Assembly (NCBI GenBank): GCA_017457085.1
Contig: JAFTID010000082.1
Coordinates: 1 to 35,356, forward strand
DNA: 35,356 nucleotides
From: Phascolarctobacterium sp.
GTDB taxonomy: Bacteria; Bacillota; Negativicutes; Acidaminococcales; Acidaminococcaceae
Direction: 5' to 3'
The stretch's first letter is position 1. Each line of letters starts with the position of its first letter. Positions 15,464 through 24,869 of this stretch are shown piece by piece. The notes under the pieces are model-generated. The model saw only the letters and a list, made by a program, of their open reading frames with translations, did not search any database and had not been told where the DNA came from. A program made the position numbers and the translations under genes.

Positions 15464-17215
15464 ATGAAAAAAACTAAAATTATTTGTACTGTTGGTCCTA
15501 GCACAGATAATGTGGAGCTTTTGGAAAAAATGATTTGCGCTGGCATGGATTTGGCACGCTTCAACTTTTCCCACGGCTCCCACGAAGACCATGCTAAACG
15601 TTTGGCAATGGTAAGAACTGCTTCTAAAAATGTTGATAAGGTTGTAGCTACCATTGCTGATACCAAAGGTCCTGAAATGCGCTTGGGTATGTTCGCTGAC
15701 GGAAAGGTAATCCTGCAAAAAGGCAATGAGTTCATTCTTACTACCGAAGAAATTTTAGGTGACGAACATATTGCTCACGTAAATTATGCTAATTTACCCC
15801 AAGAGGTTCAACCCGGCAATATGATTTTGCTGGCAGACGGCTTGCTTTCTTTGGAGGTTGTTGCTGTAACTGACAAGGAAATTCACACCAAGGTTGTGCA
15901 TGGTGGTGAAGTAAGTAACCGTAAACGTGTTGCTTGCCCCGGTGTGGAACTGAACCTGCCCTTTTTGTCCGAGCAGGATAAAAAAGACATCCTCTTTGCC
16001 GTAGAGCACGATATGGATTATATTGCTGCTTCCTTCGTGCAAAAGGCAGACGACGTACTGGCTATTCGTAAGGTTTTGGAAGAAGCTGGCTCCGGTATTG
16101 GCATTATCTCTAAAATTGAAAACGAAGCTGGCGTTAAGCATATTGATGAAATTATTAACGTGTCCGACGGCGTAATGGTTGCACGTGGCGATTTAGGCGT
16201 AGAAATTCCTTCGGAGGTAGTACCTCTGGTGCAAAAGGATATCATCGCCCGTTGCAATAATGCAGGTAAGCCTGTAATCACTGCTACCCAAATGCTGGAA
16301 AGCATGATGCATAGCTACCGTGCTACCCGTGCGGAAGCAAGCGACGTTGCCAACTCCATCTTTGACGGCTCTGATGTAATCATGTTGTCCGGTGAAACTG
16401 CCTCCGGTGATTATCCCTTAGAAGCTGTAGAAACTATGGCGAAGATTGCCCGTCGCACCGAAGATGCGCTGGACTATGTTGCTATCTTCAAAAACAAGGG
16501 CATTTGTGAACGTCTTAATTCTACTGATGCAATTAGTCATGCTACCGTACAAGTTGCTCAAGAAATTAACGCAGATGCCATCTTGACCATTACTGCTTCC
16601 GGTTTTACTGCAAGAATGATTGCTAAATATAAACCTCGCGCTACAGTTATTGCTGTTTCACATATGGAAAAGAGCGTACGCGCCATGCAGTATTATTGGA
16701 GCGTGAAGCCTCTGCTTGGCCCTTACTCTGAAAATACTGACGAAATGATTGAACGCTCCCTGCAATGTGCTATGGAAAAAGGCTTCATTAAAGAAGGCGA
16801 CTGCGTAGTTATTACAGCAGGCGTGCCTATTGGCAAGGTAGGTAGTACCAATTTGATTAAGGTGGTTAATGTGGGAACTAAATTATTAAAAGGCATTGGT
16901 ATTGGCAAAAAATCCTTAACTGGTAAGGTTTGCAAGGCAAGTACCGCTGCTGACTTTAAAGATAAATTGCAAGAAGGGGACATTCTCGTCGTTGATGTAC
17001 TTAATGACGAATACGTACCCTTGGCTGTGCAAAAGGCTGCTGCCATTATCGCGGAAGAAGGTGGCTTGACATCTTCTACCGCTATTGTAGGTGTAACCTG
17101 CGGTATTCCGGTAATTGTTGGTGCAGCAAACGCTACCTCCGTATTAAGTGACGGTCAAATTATTTCCGTTGATGTTGCTGGTGGCGTAGTGTACGACGGT
17201 AATGTTAATCTGTAA
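15464..17215 (+). CDS. pyk: Pyruvate kinase with C-terminal PEP-utilising domain
   Basis: 583 residues, as in Bacillus-type enzymes with the extra C-terminal domain. The start KTKIICTVGPSTDNVELLE, the substrate-site region ARFNFSHGSHEDH, the active-site lysine segment GIGIISKIENEAG and MVARGDLGVEIP are all intact, followed by ATQMLESMMHSYRATRAE. From about residue 480 the mobile phosphohistidine-type domain is seen (EGGLTSSTAIVGVTCGIPVI); its usual TSH-type histidine position reads TSST, so it is not expected to be phosphorylated. It converts PEP and ADP to pyruvate and ATP in the cytoplasm. AGGTGA precedes the ATG by 6 bases. The next gene follows after 22 bases. Confidence 0.96.
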   Translation: MKKTKIICTVGPSTDNVELLEKMICAGMDLARFNFSHGSHEDHAKRLAMVRTASKNVDKVVATIADTKGPEMRLGMFADGKVILQKGNEFILTTEEILGDEHIAHVNYANLPQEVQPGNMILLADGLLSLEVVAVTDKEIHTKVVHGGEVSNRKRVACPGVELNLPFLSEQDKKDILFAVEHDMDYIAASFVQKADDVLAIRKVLEEAGSGIGIISKIENEAGVKHIDEIINVSDGVMVARGDLGVEIPSEVVPLVQKDIIARCNNAGKPVITATQMLESMMHSYRATRAEASDVANSIFDGSDVIMLSGETASGDYPLEAVETMAKIARRTEDALDYVAIFKNKGICERLNSTDAISHATVQVAQEINADAILTITASGFTARMIAKYKPRATVIAVSHMEKSVRAMQYYWSVKPLLGPYSENTDEMIERSLQCAMEKGFIKEGDCVVITAGVPIGKVGSTNLIKVVNVGTKLLKGIGIGKKSLTGKVCKASTAADFKDKLQEGDILVVDVLNDEYVPLAVQKAAAIIAEEGGLTSSTAIVGVTCGIPVIVGAANATSVLSDGQIISVDVAGGVVYDGNVNL

Positions 17216-17237
17216 AAAACTTTAGGGAGGTGCAAGG

Positions 17238-18290
17238 ATGGAAGAAGAAATTATTGAGAAGGCTGTCGATTGGAAACAACTTTTACAAGAAGCTTTTTCT
17301 GCGTTGCACCAAGCTAAGGAACAGGAAGCAGAGGAAGCGTTGCAGCAGGTAAGCTTGTTAGGTTGTATTGCTCTTAAAACTAGCAAGTTTGAGGAAGCAC
17401 AAGCTTGTTTTGCCCAACTGCTTGCTGTTGCTGAGGAAAAAGTTTCTTCAACTGCGTACCTTCATTGCGTAAAAAATATGCTGATTATGTCAGCACGTAT
17501 GCGTAAGGAGGAACTGTTCACCCAATGGCTTGCTGCTGTGGAAGAAAAAATGTGCGTTGCCTTGCTCAATACGGAGCAGGCTAAGGCAGTTGACTTCATA
17601 ATCGCTTTAACCTTCGTGGTTTGCGACAGACGTTATTCAAATTGCCTGCCCATTATCCAAAACTTGGCAGAAAAGTTGATCGCTACCATTGGCGATAAAG
17701 CTCTTTTACAGAAGCTGTTCAACGAATGGACTAGTCTCATTGCGCAGATTGCTCGTAGGCGTTGGGATGAGGTCAACGGATTTTTGCTTTCTGTTTTGCT
17801 GAAAGCCTTGCTTGCTAAAGAAGATATGCAGCTTTTGAAGCATACTCTCCTGCTTTTGAACATGCACTTACAAATGTACAGCCGTTGGGATGGCTTTGAA
17901 AATGCTTTTCTTGCCTATAAAGAACTGCAATATTTTTACTTACAACTGTTGCAAAAGTCTGGCGACGTGCAAATTGACGAAGCTGTGCGTAAGCAATACC
18001 TTGTTACTGCCTTACGCTACGTTCGTGAATGGATTGCCAATGTAGCCCGCGTAACCATGCAGGATGAACTGGATATAATTCGTCAGTGGCAAGAACTGCT
18101 GAAAGCAAATGTTCCTGCTGACCTGCAAGAACTGGCAGATGTTTTGGTACAACTGGAAATCCTTTACTGGAACCAAACCAAGCCCAAGACTAGCCGTAAA
18201 CAATTAGAATATTTAATGGATTTGCTGGAGCCTAATAAAATTACTGAAGTATATTATCAGGTCTACGAGCAAATCGTCTGGAAGGCATAA
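17238..18290 (+). CDS. Unrecognised all-helical protein downstream of pyk
   Basis: 350 residues, no signal peptide, no clear membrane segment and no catalytic motif that I recognise. The sequence is rich in Leu, Ala, Glu and Gln with regularly spaced helices, for example EEALQQVSLLGCIALKTSKFEEAQACFAQLL, here split as EEALQQVSLLGC and SKFEEAQACFAQLL, which look like one tetratricopeptide-type helix pair. The rest could be a degenerate TPR/HEAT-like solenoid. GGGAGG lies before the ATG, only 22 bases after pyk, and a terminator follows immediately, so it is probably cotranscribed with pyk. I do not know a function; a scaffold or regulatory partner is only a guess. Confidence 0.8.
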   Translation: MEEEIIEKAVDWKQLLQEAFSALHQAKEQEAEEALQQVSLLGCIALKTSKFEEAQACFAQLLAVAEEKVSSTAYLHCVKNMLIMSARMRKEELFTQWLAAVEEKMCVALLNTEQAKAVDFIIALTFVVCDRRYSNCLPIIQNLAEKLIATIGDKALLQKLFNEWTSLIAQIARRRWDEVNGFLLSVLLKALLAKEDMQLLKHTLLLLNMHLQMYSRWDGFENAFLAYKELQYFYLQLLQKSGDVQIDEAVRKQYLVTALRYVREWIANVARVTMQDELDIIRQWQELLKANVPADLQELADVLVQLEILYWNQTKPKTSRKQLEYLMDLLEPNKITEVYYQVYEQIVWKA

Positions 18291-18295
18291 AAATT

Positions 18296-18325
18296 TCCCT
18301 GTCGTTTTCGGCAGGGATTTTCTTT
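18296..18325 (+). terminator. Terminator after the pyk transcript
   Basis: TCCCTG-T-CG / CG-G-CAGGGA stem with a TTTT loop, followed by TTTTCTTTTT, 5 bases past the stop codon. Confidence 0.85.
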
Positions 18326-18390
18326 TTAGTGTGCCATTTTTAGGCAGTAAAATATGTTAAAATAAAAGAAAAACTTTGTTGGAGGGCACT

Positions 18391-21339
18391 ATGGCAAAAT
18401 TATACTGCGTACCTTTGGGGCATAGTCCTCGTACTTTATTTTATGAACAATTACAAAACGTAGGTTATGATAAGGGCGTTTTGGTTCTGCCTAGTCGCAA
18501 CTTAATGCAACAGGCACAGCGTGAAGCTAATATCAGAACCATCGACATAGATTTTTTAGCCACAACAATTTTAAATGACAATGGCTACATGGGGTTGAAA
18601 CCTCTTAACAGACGTAGCCAAGAACTGGTTATCAAAGACTTGGTTAAGCATCTTGCTAACAGAGATAAGCTGGAATATTTTGCCATCTTAGCTGAAAAGA
18701 AAGGCTTTATAAAAGCCTTAACCTCTTTTGTGAGCCAGTTGTCCCGTAATGGGGTGACCGAAGCGCAAATTAAAGAAGCCTTTGCCAATTGGAACAGAAA
18801 AGACAATTTAGGCTTAAAGGACGACGAAATTAATCAGTTGTACGGTTTTTATCGTCAGTATTTGCGCAATAATAATTGGGTAGACTTGGAAGGCAAGTAT
18901 CGTCTTGCCATTAGAGTCTTGCAGGAAGAAAAGGTTAAGCTGCGTTGGCAGGAAGTGTGCATCAGCGACTTCTTCACATTTGATGCCCTGCAGTTAGAAT
19001 TTATTAAGGTGCTTAGCAGGCGCGCCAACGTAAATATCGGTATGGTGTATGAGGGCGAGGCTAGCAAAGAAAAAGTTTTTGGTGCCGTGGGAAAAACCTA
19101 CGAAGCATTGGTGGGCTTCTGCAATCTGGAAAAGGTTAACCTGCCTGCGAAGCAAGCACCGGGAAATGTACGAGTATGTAAGCTTCCCACTAGAGATTTT
19201 GAAATGGAATGGGTGCTTACGGAAATTAAAAGCCTGCTGAAAAAGGGAGTAGCTGCCAAGGATATTTTGGTAACCTTTCGTAAATTTGATAATTACAGTG
19301 GCTTACGCAAGCAGGCAGATGCTTATGGCATACCTGTTTCCATTCCCCAAAGTTCTAGTCTGAACGTACAGCCTTTGTCCGAATTGGTACTGCTGCTTTT
19401 GGAAGCGCAGCCTGATAACCGCAAGGGGGCAGAGGCGTATTTTAAAATTTTAGGCAGCAGCATTGGTAAGCTTTTATTTAAAGTGGATGGTGAGGTTGCG
19501 GAAGCTTGGCGTGAAGAAAAATATTTTACCTCCCGTAGCCAAGTGCAAGCCAAAGCTAGAGAAGACTTTGCAGAAGAAGCAGTAGCTTTAGATTTGCTAG
19601 ACAATACTTTAGAAAAACTTCTAGCTAGCGATACCGTTGCTAATTTTACGGCAGTACTGGAAGAATTTTTAAATGCCTTGAATTTGGAACGTGTTTTAGG
19701 CGAAATGCATAGAGTGGGTGCCATTGACTTCCAAGGCTTGAAGGCTTGCCTGCATTCCAAGCAACTGCTTTTGAAAACCTTGCAGAGCTTGACTGAAGAT
19801 TATAAAAACTGCGATGCCGATCAGGAAAAACTTAGCGTGCAGGATTTTGCCCTTGTTTTGAGCGAAGCTTTGGCAGATTACCAAATTAACTTAGTTGGCG
19901 GCAGAACTGATGGGGTATTGGTAACGGAAGTTATCAACGCTCAAGGCTTGCCCCACAAATACGTGTTCCTTATGGGTATGCGCGAGGGTGAGTTCCCTAC
20001 GGGCAACAATGAAAACTGGATTTACAATGATACTGAACGTGGACAGTTACAGCCTTTGGGAATTGACATGCCTACTACTGCCTTAGCTTATATGGAGGAC
20101 GCTTACTTTTTTGCGACCACCCTTGCTTTGACAGAGGAAAGTCTTGTGCTGACCTATTATGCTGACGATAAGGCAGGAGTTTCCTCCTACGTGGGTGAGG
20201 TGCTGGTAAACTACAATATAAAGGAAGAAATAATTTCCGGAAAGCAGGCTGCCTCAATGGGCGAAGCCTTTGCGTGGGGCAAGCAGCTTGACAATGCGTG
20301 GGTAGAAAGCAATTTGTCTAAGCATGCCATCGTAGCTACAAAAGTTGATGATGAGCGCAAACAAGCTGTAATTTACAATGGCGTTCTGGAAAATGAAGAA
20401 TTACAGGCTGATGTGAAGACTGTGGTCGGAAATGTGTTTAGTCCGTCTTCATTGGAAGTTTACGCTCAATGTCCCTTTAGATTTTTAGGGGAACGTATCT
20501 GGAAGCAAAGCGAGTTTAGGGAAAAAGAAGAACTGGCGGCGCCTACGGATGTGGGTAACCTGCTTCATAACTGCTTGGCGAATTTCTTAGGTAAGCATCT
20601 GAACGAGAAATTACCTAAATACGATTTAGCTTTACTGTGGGAAGAATTGCAAGAAGATTTCAGCAAGCTTTGTGATGAATACATTGCCAACGGCAGCTTA
20701 CAGGAAAACGAACTGTGGGCAGCAGAGGAAGCTTGCCTGCTGAAAATGTTGAACAAGTGGTTGCGTAATGAATATGAGCTGCAGAAGCAATGGGATTTTG
20801 TTCCCTGCGCTGTGGAGTGGGACTTTAGCAGTAAAAATGGTAAGCCCCTACGTATGAAACTTGCTGACGGCAAAAGCTTTGCTATCGTGGGCAGGCTTGA
20901 CCGTATTGATAAAAATGGCGACAAGGTTTTCGTAACGGATTATAAATTGTCCAGCGTTCCTGCTGGTAGCGAGCTGCCTAATGGCATTGATTTGCAGTTG
21001 CCAATTTATCTCTTGGCGGCGAAGAAGCTTTATGGCAAGGAAGTTGCCGGCGGCGGTTATTTATCCTTGAAGGATGGCAAACGTAAGAGCAGTGTAAAAT
21101 TAGACGATAGCCAGAATTATCCGTTCATCGGTAGTAGAAGCAAGGATTATTTTGCGGAGGCTGACGATAAATGGGAAGCCTTTGAAAATTTGAGTGAGAA
21201 GTTTTTGCAGGACTATGTGCAAGGAATTTACGACGGTAATTTTAACGTACAGCTTGTAAAAAAATGTAATCCTTATTGCGCGTTGAAGGATATCTGCCGT
21301 GTGAACTTGTTAGAGCAGGGAGGTGAGGATGATGAGTGA
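18391..21339 (+). CDS. addB: Helicase-nuclease subunit AddB (RexB-like, no N-terminal Walker A)
   Basis: 982 residues, shorter than the roughly 1150 of Bacillus AddB. The N-terminus (KLYCVPLGHSPRTLFYEQL) lacks the GxxGxGK Walker A of Bacillus AddB, as in streptococcal RexB. The UvrD/PcrA-like core shows LVTEVINAQGLPHKYVFLMG. The C-terminal RecB-type nuclease has the SPSSLEVYAQCPFRFLGERI start with the first Fe-S cysteine, GRLDRIDKNGDKVFVTDYK with the catalytic acidic residues and lysine, and CNPYCALKDIC giving the other three cysteines. With AddA it resects double-strand breaks for RecA loading. GGAGG lies 5-6 bases before ATG 18391; a TTG five codons earlier falls over this site. It overlaps addA by 8 bases. 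Confidence 0.93.
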   Translation: MAKLYCVPLGHSPRTLFYEQLQNVGYDKGVLVLPSRNLMQQAQREANIRTIDIDFLATTILNDNGYMGLKPLNRRSQELVIKDLVKHLANRDKLEYFAILAEKKGFIKALTSFVSQLSRNGVTEAQIKEAFANWNRKDNLGLKDDEINQLYGFYRQYLRNNNWVDLEGKYRLAIRVLQEEKVKLRWQEVCISDFFTFDALQLEFIKVLSRRANVNIGMVYEGEASKEKVFGAVGKTYEALVGFCNLEKVNLPAKQAPGNVRVCKLPTRDFEMEWVLTEIKSLLKKGVAAKDILVTFRKFDNYSGLRKQADAYGIPVSIPQSSSLNVQPLSELVLLLLEAQPDNRKGAEAYFKILGSSIGKLLFKVDGEVAEAWREEKYFTSRSQVQAKAREDFAEEAVALDLLDNTLEKLLASDTVANFTAVLEEFLNALNLERVLGEMHRVGAIDFQGLKACLHSKQLLLKTLQSLTEDYKNCDADQEKLSVQDFALVLSEALADYQINLVGGRTDGVLVTEVINAQGLPHKYVFLMGMREGEFPTGNNENWIYNDTERGQLQPLGIDMPTTALAYMEDAYFFATTLALTEESLVLTYYADDKAGVSSYVGEVLVNYNIKEEIISGKQAASMGEAFAWGKQLDNAWVESNLSKHAIVATKVDDERKQAVIYNGVLENEELQADVKTVVGNVFSPSSLEVYAQCPFRFLGERIWKQSEFREKEELAAPTDVGNLLHNCLANFLGKHLNEKLPKYDLALLWEELQEDFSKLCDEYIANGSLQENELWAAEEACLLKMLNKWLRNEYELQKQWDFVPCAVEWDFSSKNGKPLRMKLADGKSFAIVGRLDRIDKNGDKVFVTDYKLSSVPAGSELPNGIDLQLPIYLLAAKKLYGKEVAGGGYLSLKDGKRKSSVKLDDSQNYPFIGSRSKDYFAEADDKWEAFENLSEKFLQDYVQGIYDGNFNVQLVKKCNPYCALKDICRVNLLEQGGEDDE

Positions 21340-24300
21340 TTTTACTAGTGAACAGTTAACTGCCATTACTACCATTGATAATAATGTGTCTGTTTCTGCA
21401 GGCGCAGGCAGTGGGAAGACTAAAGTTTTGGTAGAACGTTTCCTGCACATTTTAGAGCAGGGGCACATTAAGGGTAAGCCTGTTAGTCCTAGGGAAATTT
21501 TAGCCATCACCTTTACCCGTAAGGCAGCAGGGGAAATGAAGGAGCGTGTTCGCATTCGCATCACGGAAAAGCTGGCAGGAGCTGGCGATAAATTTTGGAA
21601 ACAAGTTCTTGACGAGCTGGAACGTGCTCAAATTACCACCATTCATGGCTTTTGTAGTAGGCTGTTAAAAGAAAATCCCGTGGAGCTTGGCTTGGATCCT
21701 AGCTTTAATTTGGCAGAGGAGTTCGAGGGTGAGGAGTACCTTCAAGAATGCTTGCTTGATTTTGTGCGCCAAGGTTTAAAACAGCAAAGACCGGAGCTTA
21801 GCTTTTTGACTAACACTTATGGCGTGAACAGCACTATTAGCCAATTGCAAAGCTTGCTTCCTCAATTGGAGGATATTATTGCTTTTGGCGATTTAACTAA
21901 AGCATACAACGATAGAATTAACGCTGAACCTGCGGGTAAGGCAAGATTATGCAGTTTAATTGAAGAACTTGCCAACTGTGACGGCTTGGGTAAGACTAAG
22001 ACAGCTACTGCTGTTGCCTTGCTCAAGGAAAATTTGACGGAAGTTACAGAAGGAATCTTACAAGAGCCTAGTGATTTTACTGCCTACAACAATTATGTTG
22101 GCAGTATCAAGAACCCTGCCAAAGCTGTTAAGGACTTGGTGGTGGCAATCAAGGAACTGCAGCAAAGCTTGCTTGATTTGAGCGTGGACAGGGCGGCACT
22201 GCCCTTAGTTACTGCTTGGCAAAAGGTTGTGCAGGATTTTGCTGACTACTACCGCGCTCGCAAGAAGCAGGATGATTTCCTGACCTTTGACGATTTGGAA
22301 GAGCTTGCTTTAAAATTGCTTCTGGAAAATGAGCAGGTTCGTCATAGATGTCAGCAAAAGTATCGCTACCTTATGGTGGACGAGTTCCAAGATACTAACG
22401 ACAGGCAAAAACAGATTATCTATTTGCTGTGTGGAGACGATGTGAACAAATTGCAAGGTCGCAAGCTGTTCGTGGTAGGTGACCCAAAGCAGTCCATTTA
22501 TCGTTTTCGCGGGGCAGATGTCAGCGTTTTTGCCCAGGTGCGTAAGGATATAGAAAAATTGGGTGGCAAAAATATTAGCTTGTCAAAAAATTTCCGCACT
22601 AAGGAAAGCATTGTGGAAACCTGTAATTACGTTTTCTCCAAATTGCTTGGTGAGGATTGCTCTAAGGATATTTTCTTTGAGCGTGTGGATATTGGCGAGA
22701 AGGAACGTCAAACTGGTGGCGTGAAGCCCGTGTTGTTGGAGGTTCCCTACGATAACGACACTAAACCCTTTGCTCGACAGATGGAAGCGGCGGCGGTGGC
22801 AAATTATATTAAAGAATTGCGTACTAAGGGCACGCCCTATGGTAAAATGGCAATTCTTTTGAGCGCCATGACCGTTTGCAACATCGTGACGGAAGCCTTG
22901 GAAAATTTTGACATACCTTACCAAGTGGTAGATGGCAAAGGCTTCTACGAAAGACAAGAGGTTTTAGACTTCCTGCATCTTTTGACCGTCCTGCAAAATA
23001 GGCAGCGTAGTCTGGAATTGGCAGGCGTACTGCGTTCACCCTACTTTGGCGTGAATGACGAAGTAATTACCAAAATGTTCCTCCTTGCCAACCAAAATGA
23101 GCGTTGCTTGTGGGATACCTTAATGGGATTTGACGTAGCTTCCCTCGAAGAAGAGCAACAGGCGCAAGTGCAATACGCCCAAGCTGTTTTAGAAGAACTG
23201 CGTAAAAATGCGGCACTGCTGGCTCTGCCGGAGCTGTTGCAAAAAATTATGCAGGTTCTGAATTTAGAAGCTGTTCTTTCGTTACAGGATAATGGTGTTG
23301 TCAAACTCGCCAATGTGAAGAAGCTGATTAATTTGGCGCAAGAGTTCTGCGTTGTTAAACAGGGAACCCTTGCCAGCTGGCTCGCGCGTGTGCATGACTT
23401 CCGTGAGGCGCAAGTGCGGGAAACTGCAGCCAACTTACCTGTGACAGATGCCGTAACCATTATGACCATTCATAAATCCAAGGGCTTGGAGTTTGATACA
23501 GTATTCCTGCCCATGTTGGATAGAAAGGGTGGCTCCGATTGGAGCGTTATCAAATTCCACAAACAGTTAGGCTTGGGCGTGAAGGCGGCGCTGGATAACG
23601 GTGATGTTGAAGAAAGCAGCGTGCTGAAGCAAATTAAGGAAGAAGATAAAAATTTAGAAAAAGCTGAGAAGCAACGCCAGCTTTATGTTGCCATGACTAG
23701 AGCTGAACAAAGCTTAGTGCTTTCCGGCATCTATAAGGCAGATGGCAAAAGCACCTCTGAAAATTGGTTCAATGATTTGCGTGGTATTTTGGAAAAGGAT
23801 ATCCACGTAATCAAACCTGAATATGATTACGAAGAACTTTTAAAAATTAAAGGCACTTCTGTTGAGACAAACGTTATTCCGCAGGCAGAACTGCTTGCTC
23901 CCTTGGAAAGCTATGGCGCTAGCGGTAAAAATTATTTTTCGCCCAGCGCCTTGCAAACTTATCTCCATTGTCAGCGCCAATACTTCTATCAGCAGGAGGG
24001 TATGCCTGCTCTCGAAGTTGAAGGCGAAGGAATCAGTAGCGATTTGCCACCACACGTTGTAGGTAGTCTTATTCACAAAGCCTTGGAGCTTTACAATGGC
24101 AAGGAGCTGGATAAAGCTTTCTCCCAAGCAGCAGAAGAATTTGCTCCCGGTAATGTAAGTGGTACTGCCAAGGCGAAGCAAATGCTGGAAAACTATGTTG
24201 CCAGTGAATTATACAAGGCTTTACCTAAAAAGAAGCTGAAGGAATTGCGCTTTAACCTGCCTGTTGGTGAGCTGTTAATTAACGGCATTATTGACTGCGT

Positions 24301-24625
24301 GGTAGAAACAGATGACGGTTTGATGCTTGTGGACTACAAAACAGGACGTCCCCCTGCAGAAAATGAAGTGCATTTAGGCTACGCTTACCAGCTGGCAATC
24401 TATAAATACGCCGTTGAAAAGCTGTTGGGTAAAAAGGCTGAAACTGCCAAGTTGCACTTCCTGCAAAATTTAAGCCAATGGAATTTGCCAGAGGGCAAGG
24501 ACTATTTAGACGAAGCGCTTGCCTTGTGCAAAGAGATTGGCAGTAAGGGCGAAGAGAAAGATTTTGCCTGCAACCTTGCCAACTGCAAGTATTGCCCTTA
24601 TAATTATTTGTGTCCGCAAAAATAA
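21332..24625 (+). CDS. addA: Helicase-nuclease subunit AddA
   Basis: 1097 residues. Superfamily 1A helicase motifs appear in order: SVSAGAGSGKTKVLVERF (Walker A), TIHGFCSRLL, MVDEFQDTND (Walker B), VVGDPKQSIYRFRGAD, TIMTIHKSKGLEFDTV and LYVAMTRAEQSL. The C-terminal RecB nuclease domain has LVDYKTGRPP. Unusually for AddA, the nuclease domain is framed by cysteines: LHCQRQYFY near residue 875 and CNLANCKYCPYNYLC at the very end, the arrangement of an iron-sulphur cluster normally seen in AddB. Partner of AddB in break repair and degradation of foreign linear DNA. The start is one of two adjacent ATGs (21329 or 21332) inside the end of addB, behind GGGAGG; I take 21332. Translation is coupled to addB. 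Confidence 0.95.
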   Translation: MSDFTSEQLTAITTIDNNVSVSAGAGSGKTKVLVERFLHILEQGHIKGKPVSPREILAITFTRKAAGEMKERVRIRITEKLAGAGDKFWKQVLDELERAQITTIHGFCSRLLKENPVELGLDPSFNLAEEFEGEEYLQECLLDFVRQGLKQQRPELSFLTNTYGVNSTISQLQSLLPQLEDIIAFGDLTKAYNDRINAEPAGKARLCSLIEELANCDGLGKTKTATAVALLKENLTEVTEGILQEPSDFTAYNNYVGSIKNPAKAVKDLVVAIKELQQSLLDLSVDRAALPLVTAWQKVVQDFADYYRARKKQDDFLTFDDLEELALKLLLENEQVRHRCQQKYRYLMVDEFQDTNDRQKQIIYLLCGDDVNKLQGRKLFVVGDPKQSIYRFRGADVSVFAQVRKDIEKLGGKNISLSKNFRTKESIVETCNYVFSKLLGEDCSKDIFFERVDIGEKERQTGGVKPVLLEVPYDNDTKPFARQMEAAAVANYIKELRTKGTPYGKMAILLSAMTVCNIVTEALENFDIPYQVVDGKGFYERQEVLDFLHLLTVLQNRQRSLELAGVLRSPYFGVNDEVITKMFLLANQNERCLWDTLMGFDVASLEEEQQAQVQYAQAVLEELRKNAALLALPELLQKIMQVLNLEAVLSLQDNGVVKLANVKKLINLAQEFCVVKQGTLASWLARVHDFREAQVRETAANLPVTDAVTIMTIHKSKGLEFDTVFLPMLDRKGGSDWSVIKFHKQLGLGVKAALDNGDVEESSVLKQIKEEDKNLEKAEKQRQLYVAMTRAEQSLVLSGIYKADGKSTSENWFNDLRGILEKDIHVIKPEYDYEELLKIKGTSVETNVIPQAELLAPLESYGASGKNYFSPSALQTYLHCQRQYFYQQEGMPALEVEGEGISSDLPPHVVGSLIHKALELYNGKELDKAFSQAAEEFAPGNVSGTAKAKQMLENYVASELYKALPKKKLKELRFNLPVGELLINGIIDCVVETDDGLMLVDYKTGRPPAENEVHLGYAYQLAIYKYAVEKLLGKKAETAKLHFLQNLSQWNLPEGKDYLDEALALCKEIGSKGEEKDFACNLANCKYCPYNYLCPQK

Positions 24626-24640
24626 AGTGAGGGATAATAT

Positions 24641-24832
24641 ATGGAAAACTTAGAAATGTGGGATTTTATCGCCCTTGGTGCACTGCTTTTGTCAGTATGG
24701 GCAGGAACCTACGGAATTAAAATGTGTCGTGAAGCTGATAAAGAAGGCTTCAACGAAAAAAGCTTACGCAATAAGGCATGGGGAGCGGCAACTGCTTCTT
24801 TCCTTTATTTGGTTATTAGATTTTTCTCATAA
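24641..24832 (+). CDS. Small membrane protein, unknown function
   Basis: 63 residues with one clear hydrophobic helix at residues 8-28 (FIALGALLLSVWAGTYGIK) and a second short one at the end (AATASFLYLVIRFFS), joined by a charged segment. GAGGG lies about 7 bases before the ATG, and it starts 15 bases after addA, before the shared terminator, so it belongs to the addBA transcript. I recognise no family. The good ribosome site and the complete fit between addA and the terminator argue that it is real. Confidence 0.7.
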   Translation: MENLEMWDFIALGALLLSVWAGTYGIKMCREADKEGFNEKSLRNKAWGAATASFLYLVIRFFS

Positions 24833-24835
24833 AAA

Positions 24836-24862
24836 AACGGTATCGCGTTTGGCGATACCGTT
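24836..24862. terminator. Bidirectional terminator between addBA and the antiporter gene
   Basis: An 11-bp perfect stem (AACGGTATCGC / GCGATACCGTT) with loop GTTTG is flanked by T-rich tails on both strands (TTAATTTTTTT on plus, TTTTTTT on minus). Both convergent genes end within a few bases. Confidence 0.92.
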
Positions 24863-24869
24863 AATTTTT

